Assembly: GCF_937616625.2 (NCBI RefSeq)
Contig: NC_065577.1
Span: 21,527,501 to 21,591,500 of the forward strand
DNA from: Mercurialis annua
Lineage: Eukaryota; Streptophyta; Magnoliopsida; Malpighiales; Euphorbiaceae
Reading direction: 5' to 3'
DNA length: 64,000 bases
A model generated the notes under the pieces. The model saw nothing but the letters and a program-made list of their open reading frames with translations. It ran no database searches and was not told the origin of the DNA. Position 1 is the first letter of the stretch, and each line of letters begins with the position of its first letter. A program made the translations under genes and the position numbers. Below, one piece after another: positions 25,696 to 36,874 of the stretch.

Positions 25696-27925
25696 GGCTT
25701 TGCATATAACCTAAGCATGTTAAGGTAATCGAAACGGCGAGTTAAAGAGACTTGAGATGCGACATACTAATCTAGCGTCACTTTTCACGCAAACTTTGCG
25801 TAATATAACCAAACCATGCTTACGAAATCGGAACGCCGCGTTGTAGAGACTTGAGTAGCGACATACTAATCTAGCGTCATTTTTCACGCACACTTTGCGT
25901 AATATAACCATGCTTAGGTAATCGGAAAGACGCGTTAATGTGACTTGAGACGCGACATACTAATCTATCGTCACTTTCCACCCACACTTTACGTAATATA
26001 TTCAAACCATGCTTAGGTAATCGGAATACGCATTAAAGAGACTTGAGACGCGACGTACTAATCTAGCGTCACTTTTCACGCACACCTTGCGTAAAATAAC
26101 CTAACCATGCCTAGGTAACCAGAACGACGCGTTAAAAAGACTTGAGACACGACAAACTAATATATTGTCACTTTTCATGTACATTTTGCGTAATATAATC
26201 TAACCATGCTTAGGTAATCAGAACGACGCGTTAGAGACACTTGTGACGCGACATATGCACAGTAATCAAAACGACGCGTTAAAGAGACTCGAAACGCGCA
26301 ATACTAATCTAGCATCACTTTTTGCGCACGCTTTGTGTAATATATCCGAACCATGCTTTGGTAATCGGAACGACGTGTTAAAGAGACTTGCGACGGGACA
26401 TACTAATCTGGCCGTCACTTTTCAGGCAAAGTTTGCATAATTAAACCTAACCATGATTAGGTAATCGAAACGACGCGTTAAAGAGACTTGAGACTCGACA
26501 TACTAACCTAGCAACACTTTTCACGCACACATTGTGAAATATCACCTAACTATGCTTAGGTAATCAGAACGACACGTTAAAGAGACTTGCGACGCGACAT
26601 TCTAATCTATTATCACTTTTCACGCATACTTTGTGTAATATAACCTAACCATGCTTTGGTAATCGGAACGACGTGTTAGAGAGAGACTTGTAACATGACA
26701 TAAGCATGGTAATCGAAACGATGCGTTAAAGAGACTTGAGACGTGTTATAAATCTAGCGTCACGTTTTACTCACACTTTGCGTAATATAACTTAACAATG
26801 CTTAAGTAATCGTATACAAGCGTTAAAGAGACTTGTGACGCGACATACGAATCTAGCGACTCTTTTAACGCGCACTTGGCGTAATAACATAACCATGCTT
26901 AGGTAATCAAAACAACGCGTTAAAGAGACTTGAGATGCGACATACTAATCAAGCGTCACCTTTCACGCACACTTTGCGTAATATAACCTAACCTTAGGTA
27001 ATAGGAACACGCGTTAAAGAGACTTGAGACGCGACATACTAATCTAGCTTAACTTTTCACGCACACTTTGAGCAATATAATCTAAACATGCTTAGGTAAT
27101 CGAAACGACACGTTAGAGAGACTTGTGACACGACATACTAATCTAGCGTCACTTTTCACGCACACTTTGCGTAATATAACTTAACCATGCTTAGGTAATA
27201 AGAAGGGCGCGTTAGAGAGACTTGGGATGCGACAAAAGCATGGCAATCAAAACGACGAGTTAACAAGACTTGAAACACAACATAAGCATGGCAATTGAAA
27301 CGACGAGTTAACAAGACTTGAGACGCAACATAAGCATGGCAATCGAAACGACGAGTTAAAAAGATTTGAGACGCGGACGTATTAATATGGCATCACTTTT
27401 TACGCAAACTTTTCGCCATATGACCTAACCATGCTTAGGTAATCGGAACGACGAGATAAAGAGATTTGAGACGCGACATACTAATCTAGCGTCACTTTTC
27501 ACGCACACTTTGCGCATATAACTAAACCTTGCTTAGGTAATCGGAACGACGCGTTAGAGACACTTGTGAAGCAACTTAAGAATGGCTATCGAAACGACGC
27601 GTTAAAGAGACTTGAGACACGCCATACTGATCTAGCGTCACTTTTTACGCAGACTTCGCGTAATATAACCTAACCATGCTTAGGTAATCGGAACGACGAG
27701 TTAAAGAGACTTGAAAAGCGACATACTAATCAAGCATCACCTTTCACGCACACTTTACGTAATATAACTAAATCACGCTTAGGTAATCGAAACGACGAGT
27801 TAAAGAGACTTGAGACGCGACATACTAATCTAGCGTTACTTTTCACACACACTACCTAACCATGCTTAGGTAATCGGAACAATAACCTAACAATGCTTAG
27901 GTAATCGGTACAATAACCTAACAAT
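25696..27925 (-). repeat. 99-bp satellite array, - orientation (block 5)
   Basis: Orientation changes at about 25695, where AAGTAGGCTTTGCATATAAC joins head to head with inverted units. The block is mirrored by 48943-51148, for example frames 25720-25911 (-) and 50879-51142 (+), or 26243-26440 (+) and 50407-50610 (-). It includes the triple 48-bp run. At its end a short duplicated piece (ACAATAACCTAACAATG, near 27884 and 27910) marks the join to the next + block. Confidence 0.92.
27201..27344 (-). repeat. Triple tandem run of the 48-bp short unit
   Basis: Three 48-bp units follow one another; AGCATGG starts at 27237, 27285 and 27333, exactly 48 bp apart. Elsewhere the short unit is usually single between 99-bp units. 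The run is mirrored at 49509-49650, so it existed before the two arms of the large inverted repeat separated. It shows that the short unit can expand on its own, probably by slippage or unequal exchange. Confidence 0.85.
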
Positions 27926-28437
27926 GTTGCGTCTCAAGGGTCTTTAACGCGTCGTTCAGATTAACTAAGCATGATTAGGTTATATTACGCAAAGTGTGCG
28001 TGAAAAGTGAAGCTAGATCAGTATGTCGCGTCTCAAGTCTCTTTAACGCGTCGTTCTGATTACCTAAGCATGGTTAGGTTATATTACGCAAGGTGTGCGT
28101 GAAAGTGACGCTAGATTAGTATGTCGTGTCTCAAGGCTCTTTATCACGTTGTTCTGAGTACCTAAGCATGGTTAAGGTTATATTACGCAATGTGTGGTTG
28201 AAAAGTGACGCTAGATTAGTATGTCGCGTCTCAAGTATCTTTTATGTGTCGTTTTGATTACCATGCATATGTTGCGTCACAAGTCTCTCTAACGCGTCGT
28301 TCCGATTACCTAAGCATGGTTAGGTTATATTACACAAAGTGTGCGTGAAAAGTAACAATAAATTAGTAAGTCGTGTATCAAGTAGATTTAACGCGTCGTT
28401 GCAATTACCTAACCATGGTTACGTTATATTACGCAAC
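27926..28437 (+). repeat. Short + oriented satellite block (block 6)
   Basis: About five units in + orientation between two - blocks. It is a direct copy of about 10170-10600, with shared details such as GTGAAGCTAGAT, GGTGTGCGTGAAAGTGACG (one A shorter than usual) and AATAAATTAGTAAGTCGTGT. The copy ends sharply at 28437, where CGCAACATAAGCATGG starts the - block. Confidence 0.9.
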
Positions 28438-30349
28438 ATAAGCATGGTAATCGTAACGACGCGTTAAATAGACTTGAAACGCGACATACTTCAATTGTCG
28501 CTTTTCACACTTTGCGTAATATACCCTATCCATGCTTTGATAATAGGAACGACACATTAAAGAGAATTGAGACGCGACATACTAATCTAGTGTCACTTAT
28601 CACGCACACTTTGCTTAGTATGACTTAACCATGCTTAGGTAGTCGGGACGACGCATTAGAGAGACTTGTGATGCGACATACTAATCTAGCGTCACTTTTC
28701 ACGCACACTTTGCGTAATATAACCTAACCATGCTTAGGTAACTGGAACGACGCATTAAAGAGACTTGTAATTCGACATACAAATCTAGCATCACATTTCA
28801 CAGACACTTTGTGTAATATAACCAAACCATGCTTAGGTAATCGGAATGACGAGTTAGAGAGATTTGTGACGCAACATGTGCATAGAAATTGAAACGACGC
28901 ATTATAGAGACTTGAGAGGCGACATACTAATCAATTGTCACTTCTCACGCACACTTCGTATAATATATAAACATGATCAGAACGACGCATTAGAGACGCT
29001 TGTAAATCGACATAAGCATGGTAATCGAAACGACGCGTCAAAGAGACTTGAGACACGACATACTAATCTATTATCGCTTTTCACGCACACTTTGCATAAT
29101 ATAACCTAAGCATAATTTGCTAATCGGAATGACGCATTAAAGAGACTTGAGACGCGACATACTAATCTAGCGTCAGTTTTCACGCACACTTTGCGTAATA
29201 TAACGTAACCATGCTTAGGTAATCGGAACGATGCGTTAAAGAGACTTGAGACGCGACATACTAATATATTGTTACTTTTCACGCTCACTTTTCTTACTTT
29301 AAGCTAACCATGCTTAGGTAATCGGAACGACGCGTTAGAAAGACTTTGTGATGCGAGATAAGCATGGTATTCGACACTTTGCACACACAATTTGCTAAAT
29401 TAACCTAACCATGCTTAGGTAATCGGGACAACGCGTTAAATAGCCTTGAGACGCGACATACCAATCTATTGTTACTTTTTAAACACACTTTGCGTACTAT
29501 AAGCTGCTTATGGTAATTGGAATAATGCGTTAGAGAGACTTATGACGCGACATAAGCATGGTAATCGAAACGACGCGTTAAAGAGACTTGAGACGCGGCA
29601 TACTAATCTAGTGTCACTTTTCATGCACACTTTGTGTAATATAACATAACCACGTTTATGTGATCGGAACGACACATTTAAGAGCATTGAGACGCGAGAA
29701 ACTAATCTAGCGTCACTTTTCACGCACACCTTGCATAATATAAACTAACCATGCTTAGGAAATAGGAACGACGCGTTAAAAAGACTTGAGAAGCGACATA
29801 CTAATCTAGATTCACTTTTCACGCACACTTTACGTAATATAACCTAACCATGCTTAGGTAATTTGAACGACGCGTTAGATAGACTTAAGTCGCGGCATAC
29901 TATCTATAGTCATTTTTCACGCACGCTTTGCATAATATAGCCAAACCATGCTTAGGTAATCGGAACGACGCGTCAGAGAGACTTGTGACACGACATATGA
30001 ATGGTAATCGAAACGACGCGTTAAAAAGACTTGAGACGTGCAATAATAATCTAGCGTCACTTTTTACGGACACTTTGCGTAATATAACATATACATGCTT
30101 AGGAAATCGGAACGACGCGTTTGAGAGACTTGAGACACGACATACTAATCTAACGCCACTTTCCAAGCACACTTTGCGTAATATAACCTAAACATGCTTA
30201 TAATCAGAACGACACGTTAAAGAGACTTGAGACGCGACATACTAATCTAGCGTCACTTTTCATGCACACTTTGCATAATATAACCTAACCATGCATAGTT
30301 AATTGGAACACGCGTTAAAGGGACTTGAGACGCAACATACTAATCTGGC
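28438..30349 (-). repeat. 99-bp satellite array, - orientation (block 7, first part)
   Basis: The - oriented satellite runs up to the MULE fragment. Its first 300 bp or so match 38930-39235 directly (shared GACATACTTCAATTGTCGC, a unit shortened in both). Its last 800 bp before 30068 match 3681-4566 directly, including the rare ACGCTCACTTTTCTTACT. No gene is seen; frames at 28876-29109, 29508-29729, 29900-30172 and 29928-30191 are shadows. Confidence 0.92.
29255..30068 (-). repeat. Direct block duplication, copy 2 (partner 3681-4566)
   Basis: Same order and rare variants as copy 1. About 70 bp present in copy 1 near 3800-3870 are missing here around 29370. After 30068 this copy continues as ordinary - satellite (TTTTTACGGACACTTTGCG), whereas copy 1 switches strand after TTTTTACGGACA. 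Confidence 0.85.
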
Positions 30350-30960
30350 TAATAATCACCCATAGGCCCGCTAACCCCCCTGATGTTTAAAAACGGGCGC
30401 TAAACCCCCTGATCTTTGTGGCGGCGCTCACAAAACCCCATAAGACCAAAATTCGCCCTTTTTTTCGTTTTTTGTCGACGTGGCACCCAATTCCTCGGCC
30501 AGACACCAACGCATGCAGCACTTGACTAGTAGCCTACAACAAAAACACATTTAGAAGGGGGATTGTACTTACACAAGCAACCGAAATTAGAGAAAGTTAC
30601 TTACGTCGGGTATCTGTACTTCACTTTCTGCCATTGGTCCTTCACCTTCATTTACAGTTGGTTGCTGTTCACCTCCACCCGAAGCTTGACCTCTTTCCTT
30701 TAAATGTTTCCTTATATTGTGGCCAAACTGTCCACATTCGCTACACTTAACTTGCTGACGCCCCTTGTGTGATAACTTGGCCCTCTTCGCTTGTGCCTGT
30801 GCTTGTGCTTCGCCTTACCTTTGCCTTTCTCCCTCTCTTCTTTTGTTGCACTGGTGAGGGTGGGAGTATGATATTGAAGGGGTTTGGGTCTGTTTCCCAC
30901 ATATCAGCCCCATTCATTTGGTTGATAACAGAGCTATAAACTCGCTCGTACGTGGCTTTG
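30350..30960 (-). pseudogene. MuDR/MULE transposase C-terminal remnant, 5'-truncated
   Basis: A 611-bp non-satellite insertion. On the - strand, from 30960 down, it encodes KATYERVYSSVINQMNGADM, then a W, a Pro-rich stretch and the basic KKRGRKAKVRR. After a frameshift comes a CCHC-like knuckle, CSECGQFGHNIRKH, at 30704-30748. This order (YxxVY...NGADMW, basic Gly/Arg-rich linker, zinc knuckle) matches the end of plant MuDR-type transposases, after the SWIM domain. The catalytic domain and SWIM finger are absent and the last Cys of the knuckle is His here. A GTAAGT follows the coding part, then an untranslated region with two similar words GCTAACCCCCCTGAT and GCTAAACCCCCTGAT. CTAATCTGGC before and CTAATCTAGC after could be a 10-bp target duplication with one change. 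No terminal inverted repeat is visible. Confidence 0.78.
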
Positions 30961-32679
30961 CTAATCTAGCGTCACTTTTCACACATACTTTGCGTAATAT
31001 GCCCAAACCATGCTTAGGTAATCGGAACGACGCGTTAAAGAGACTTGAGATGAATATACTAATCTAGTATCACTTTTCACTCACACTATGCGTAATATAA
31101 CCTAACCACGCTTAGGTATTCGGAACACGCGTTAAAGAGACTTGAGACGTGACATACTAATTTACAATCACTTTTCACGCACACTTTGCGTAATATACCC
31201 AAAACATGCTTAGGTAATCGGAACAAAGCGTTAAAGAGACTTGAGACGCGAAATACTAATCTATTGTTACTTTTCACGCACACTTTGCGTAATATAACCT
31301 AACCATGCTTAGGTAATCAGAACGACGCGTTAAAGAGACTTGAGACGGGCGATACTAATCTACCGTCATTTTTCACGCAGACTATGCGTAATATAACCTA
31401 ATCATGCTTAGGTAATCAGAACGACGCGTTACAGAGACTTGAGATGCAACATACTAATCTAGCGTCACTTTTCACACACACTTTGCGTAATATAACCTAA
31501 CCATGCTTAGGTAATCGGAACACGCGTTAAAGAGACTTGAGTCGTGACATACTAATTTAGAGTCGCTTTTCACGCACACTTTGCGTAAAATACCCTAACC
31601 ATGCTTAGGTAATCGGAAGAACGCGGTAAATAGACTTGAGACACGACATAAAAATCTATTGTGACTTTTCACGCACACTTTGCGTATATAACCTAACCAT
31701 GCTTAGCTAATCAGAACGACATGTTAAAGACGCTTGTTACGCGACATAAGCATGGCAATCGAAACAGCGCGTTAAAGAGACTTATAACGCGCCACACTTA
31801 CAGCGTCATGTTTTACGCACACTTTGCTTAATATAACCTAACCATAATTAGGTAATCAGAACGACGCGTTAAAATGACTTGAGACACGCCATACTAATTT
31901 AACGTCACTTTTGACGCACACTTTGCGTAATACAACCTAGCCAAGCTTAGGTAATCAGAACGACGCGTTAAAGACACTTGAGATGCGACATACTAATCAA
32001 ACACAACTTTCCATGCACACTTTGCATAATATAAATGAACCATGCTTAGGTAATCATAACGATGCATTAGAGACGCTTGTTATGCGACATAAGACTGGTA
32101 ATCGAAATGACGCGTTAAAGAGACTTGAGACGCGACATACTATTCTAGCGTCACTTTTCACGCACACTTTGCGTAACCTAACCATGATTAGGTTGCAGGA
32201 ACGACGCGTTAGAGAGACTTGTGATGCGACATACTAATCTAGCGTCACTTTTCGCGCACTTTGCGTAATATAACCTAACCATGCTTAGGTAATAGGAACG
32301 ACGCGTGAGAGACTTTTGACGCGACATAAGCATGGTAATCAACACGACACGTTAAAGAGACTTGAAACGCACCATACTAATCTAGCATCATTAATTACAC
32401 ACACTTTGCGTAATATAACCTAACCATGCTTAGGTAATCGGACCGACACGTTAAAGAGACTTGAGACGCGACATATAATCTAGCGTCACTTTTTACTCAC
32501 ACTTTGCATAATATAACCTAACCATGCTTAGGTAATGGGAACGATGCGTTAATGAGACTTGAGACGCGACATACTAATCTATTATTACTTATCATGCACA
32601 CTTTGCGTACTATAACCTTACCTTGCTTAGGTAATCGGAACGACGCGTTAGAGAGACTTGTGACGCGGCATGGTAATCG

Positions 32680-34000
32680 AAACGGCGCGTTAAAGAGACT
32701 TGAGATGCGACATACTAATCTAGCGTCACATTTCACGCAAACTTTGCAAAATTTAACCAAACCATGCTTATGTAATCAGGACTACGCGTTAAAGAGCCTT
32801 AAGACGCGACATAGTCTAGCGTCACTTTTCACGCACACCTCGCGTAATATAACCTAACCATGCTTATGTAATCGGAACGACGCGTTAAAGACACCTGAGA
32901 CGCGCCATACTACTCTAGCATCACTTTTCATGCACACTTTGCCTAATAAAACCTAACCATGCTTAAGTAATCGGAACAACGCGTTAGATAGCTTAAGACG
33001 CGACATTTTAATCAATTGTCATTTTTCATGCACACTTTGCGTAATACAACCTAACCATGCTTAGGCAATCAGAACGACGTGTTAGATAGAATTGTGACGC
33101 GATGGTAATCGAAACGATGTGTTAATGAGACTTCAGATGAGCCATATTAATCTAGCGTCACTTTTTACGCACACTTTACGTAATATAACCTAACCATGCT
33201 TAGGAAATTGGAACGACGCGTTAGAGAGACTTGAGAGGCGACATACTAATCTAGCGTCAGTTTTCACGCACACTTTGCGTAATATAAGTAATCCCTGCTT
33301 AGGAAATCGAAACGTCGCGTTCGAGAGTCTTGAGACGCGCGACATACTAATCTAGCGTCACTTTCACGCACACTTTGCGTAATATAACCTAACCATGCTT
33401 TGGTAATCGGAACGACGCGTTAAAGAGACTTGTGCTGCGAGATAAGCATGGTAATCAAAACGACGCGTTAAAGAGATTTGAGACGAAACATATTAATCTA
33501 GCGTCACTTTTTACGCATACTTTGCGTAATATAACCTAACCATGCTTAGGTAATCGAAACGACGCAGTTAAAGAAACTTAAGACTGGACATACCAATATA
33601 GCATCACTTTTCACGCACACTTTGCATAATAAAACCTAACCATGCTTAGGTAATCGGAATGACGTTTGAAAGAGACTTGGCACGCGACAACTAATCTATT
33701 GATCCTTTTCACGCACTCTTTGTGTACTATAACCTAATCATGCTTTGGTAATCAAAACGACGCGTTAAAGAGACTTGAGACGCGACATACTAATCGAGCG
33801 TCACTTTGCATAATATAACCTTACCATGCTTATGTAATCGGAACGACGTGTTAGATAGACTTAAGACGCGACTAACTAATCTATTGTGATTTTTCACGCA
33901 CACTTTGCGTAATATAACCTAACCATTCTTAAGTAATTAGAACGACGCGTTAAATGGATTTGAGACGCGACATACTAATCTATTGTCATTCTTTACGCAC
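32680..34000 (-). repeat. Direct block duplication, copy 1 (partner 39500-40760)
   Basis: Shares with its partner TTTGCAAAATTT, GCGACATAGTCTAGCG, ATAGAATTGTGACGCGAT, TAATATAAGTAATCCCTGC and AAATGGATTTGAGACGC in the same order. The offset is about 6.8 kb, or about 5.3 kb without the hAT-like element that lies between. A third, partial copy is at 1050-1540. Confidence 0.82.
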
Positions 34001-35407
34001 ACTTTTGCATAATATAACCAAACCATGCTTAGGTAATCGGAAGGACGCGTTAGAGAGACTTGTGACGCGACATACTAATCTAGCGTAACTTTTCACGCAC
34101 ACTTTGCGTAATATAACTAACCATGCTTAGGTAGTCGGAACGACGCGTTAGACAGACTTGTGAGACATGCTTAATCTAGTGTCACTTTTCACACACACTT
34201 TGCGTAATATAACCTAATCATGCTTAGGTAATCGGAACGGCGCGCTAGTGAGACTTGTGACACGACATACAAGTCTAGCGTCACTTTTCACGTACAGTTT
34301 TCGTAATATAACCTAACCATGCATAGGTAATCGGAACAATGCGTTAAAGATACCTGAGACTAATCTAGCGTCACTTTTCACACACACTTTGCTTAATATA
34401 ACCTAACCATGCTTAGGCAATCGGAACGACGCGACATACTAATCTAGGGTCACTTTTCACGCACATCTTGCGTAAAATAACATAACCATGCTTAGGTAAT
34501 CGGAACACACGTCAAAGAGACTTGAGACGCGACATACTAATCCATCGTCACTTTTCACGCACAGTTTTCGTAAAATAACCTAACTATAGGTAATCATAAC
34601 GACGCATTAAAGAGACTTGAGACACGACATACTAATCTAGCGTTATTTTTCACGCACACTTTACGTAAAATAACCTAACAATAGGTAATTAGAACGAAGC
34701 GTTAAAGAGACTTGAGATGCGACATACTTAATCTATTGTCACTTTTCGCGCACACTGCGTAACATAACCTAACAATTGGAACGACGCGATAGAGAGACTT
34801 GGATGCAACATAAGCATGGTACTTGAAACGACACGTTAAAGCGACTTGAAACACGACTTACTAACCTAGCGTAATGTAACCTAACCATGCTTTGGTAATC
34901 GGAAAGATGCATTAAAGAGACTTGAGACGCGACATACTAATCTAGCGTCACCTTATCACGCACACTTTCTGTAATATAACTTAACCATGCTTAGGTAATT
35001 GGAACGACGCGTTAAAGAGACTTGTGATGCAACATACTAATCGGAACACACGTTAAAGAGACTTGAGACACGACATACTAATCTAGCGTCTCTTTTCACG
35101 CACGCATTGCGTAAAATAACCTAACCATGCTTAGGTAATCGGAACGACCCGTTAAAGAGACTTGAGACACGACATACTAACCTACCATTGTCACTTTTTA
35201 TGCAAACTTAGCGTATTATAAGCTAACCATGCTTAGGAAATCGGAACAACGCGTTAAAGAGACTTGAGACACTACATACTATTCTAGCATCACTTTTCAT
35301 GCAAACTTTGCGTAATATAACCTAACCGTGCTTAGTTAATCGGAACGACACGTTAAAGAGACTTGAGACACTACATACTAATCTAGCATCACTTTTCACG
35401 CACACTT

Positions 35408-35415
35408 TGTGTAAT
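35408..35415. other. Target-site duplication TGTGTAAT, left copy
   Basis: An eight-base direct repeat, identical to 36867-36874, flanking the hAT-like element. The 8-bp length is typical of hAT transposons. Confidence 0.92.
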
Positions 35416-36866
35416 TAGGGCTGTGCATCGGTCGGTTCGGTTCGGTTCGGTTTGAAATATGCCAAAACCGAATATAACCGAATTTTTTTATACAAAAACC
35501 GAACCGAACCAAAATTTATGAAAAACCGAACCGAACCGAAAATATCGGTTCGGTTCGGTTAAAAAAATTCAGTTTTAGCATATTGCTGTATTAGATTCGA
35601 TTTTAACTAATAGAACCTACTTCTTTTTGCAAAACAAACTAAACAATAACATAAATATTTAGAAATAATAATTCATAAATCTGGAAGGCTTCAAATACAT
35701 AAATCACTAAAAATAAAAAATTATCAATCCATAATACAAATTCAGAAATTTAAATTTCAGAATCAAATCTCAACTCTGCATCTTCAGAACAGCAAGATAG
35801 TTCAGCAACTACTCACATTTGCATCTTCAAAAGTACAAATGCAATTCCAAAAACACAACTGCCATTACAAGAATAGAAAAATTTCAACATAAAAGAACCC
35901 TAAAATTATCATAGTTCAGTCGTTTACAATTTATACTCACAGTTTAGTCATTTAAAATTATCAACCCTAAAAATTTAAATTTCAGCAACAACAAATAACC
36001 CTAAAATTAAAATTCTAAAAACATAAAATAACCCTAATAATTCATGTGAAACAAAAGAGGGATTTACGGCTAACCTTGATAACATGACAAAATTCAAAAC
36101 TGCAATATGAAATATAAATAACATAGGTTGGGTTTAAAAAATAGTCTAAAATATATGAATATTAATCTGAATTTAATTCATAAAAATGAGAGAGATTTGC
36201 TATTAAGAATCCAAATAAAAAAATTTAAATAAAAATCGTACCTTTATGATGTTAGAATCAAATTTTGATGTTATTATTTATGTTAGGAACTAACGAAATT
36301 AAGAGAAAATTAAAAAGAAAAGAATTATGACTAAATGAACAAGAAGGGGAAATAGAAAATGAATACTATAATTAGTAGTAGCTATATGAATTAGAGAGGG
36401 AAAGGAAAAATTGATGAATATGGTTAGGTTTAGAGGTAGGCGAAGGGGAAATAGAAAATGAATACTATAATTATTAGTAGCTATATGAATTAGAGAGGGA
36501 AAGGAAAAATTGATGAATATGGTTAGGTTTAGAGGTAGGCGGCGACAATGTGAAGTAAATAGAAAATGAGAAAGTATGAAATGAGATATTAGGGTTAGTG
36601 GGTTAGTGGGTTAGTTTAAATTATGTCAGATCCACTTCTCCAAAGCCCAGGTATAATCAAATCACTAAAATCAACGTTGTTTTGAAAGTTCGGAAATTCG
36701 GTTATTTCGGTCGGTTTTTCACTCAAACTGAACCGAACCGAAAAATCCGAAATTTTTATTTTTGAAAACCGAACTGAACCGAAAAACCAAAAAACCGAAC
36801 CGAATAACGAAATTCGGTTCGGTTCGGTTCGGAAATTCGGTTTCGGTCGGTTTTTGCACACCCCTA
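35416..36866. mobile_element. Non-autonomous hAT-like DNA transposon (1451 bp)
   Basis: The ends are TAGGGCTGTGCA on the left and, read inward, TAGGGGTGTGCA on the right, flanked by a perfect 8-bp duplication. Both are features of the hAT superfamily. Inside each end lies a long CGGTTCGG-rich stretch (35428-35570 and 36690-36860) that is inverted relative to the other, so the ends could pair over more than 100 bp. The middle is A/T-rich with no transposase frame. The 81-codon frame at 36616-36861 is a read through the CGGTTCGG repeats. A 99-bp tandem duplication lies inside (36343-36540). Similar CCGAACCGAACC-ended repeats are common in plant genomes. Confidence 0.85.
36343..36540. repeat. 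Two-copy 99-bp tandem duplication inside the hAT-like element
   Basis: GAAGGGGAAATAG starts at 36343 and again at 36442. The two copies differ only around TTAGTAGTAG versus TTATTAGTAG. The 99-bp period equals the satellite monomer, but the sequence is otherwise unrelated apart from an 11-base word, ATGGTTAGGTT, so the equality is probably chance. Confidence 0.88.
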
Positions 36867-36874
36867 TGTGTAAT
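36867..36874. other. Target-site duplication TGTGTAAT, right copy
   Basis: Matches 35408-35415. Satellite follows directly in register (ATAGCCTAACCATGC). Confidence 0.92.

Larger units (their letters stand above)
4570..27908 (+). repeat. Left arm of a very large inverted repeat (about 14 kb without the LTR element)
   Basis: Matched points read by eye: 4855/63240, 6258/61846, 8507/59569, 10864/57116, 11575/56370, 21632/55661, 25690/51150, 26243/50610, 27300/49553 and 27880/48970. Before the retrotransposon the coordinate sum is about 68000; after it the sum is about 77000, and the difference is the element length. The two stretches therefore form one continuous arm. The arm includes an orientation switch at 25695 that is also present in the partner. 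Outer end: the flip at 4566. Inner end: about 27908. Confidence 0.85.
30961..35415 (-). repeat. 99-bp satellite array, - orientation (block 7, middle part)
   Basis: Satellite resumes at CTAATCTAGCGTCAC in register with the sequence before the MULE piece and runs to the hAT-like element. The part at about 32680-34000 is directly repeated at about 39500-40760, sharing TTTGCAAAATTT and GCGACATAGTCTAGCGTC. Frames at 31086-31283, 31983-32237, 32518-32760 and 32552-32857 are satellite shadows. Confidence 0.92.

Noticed and set aside
36343..36540. 99-bp tandem duplication in the hAT-like element as a possible origin of the satellite
   Set aside because: Only the period length and an 11-base word are shared with the satellite; the rest of the sequence is unrelated, so chance is more likely.
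36616..36861. 81-codon - strand frame rich in Phe, Arg and Ser
   Set aside because: It is a translation of the CGGTTCGG repeats at the end of the hAT-like element, mirrored at the other end, so not a gene.
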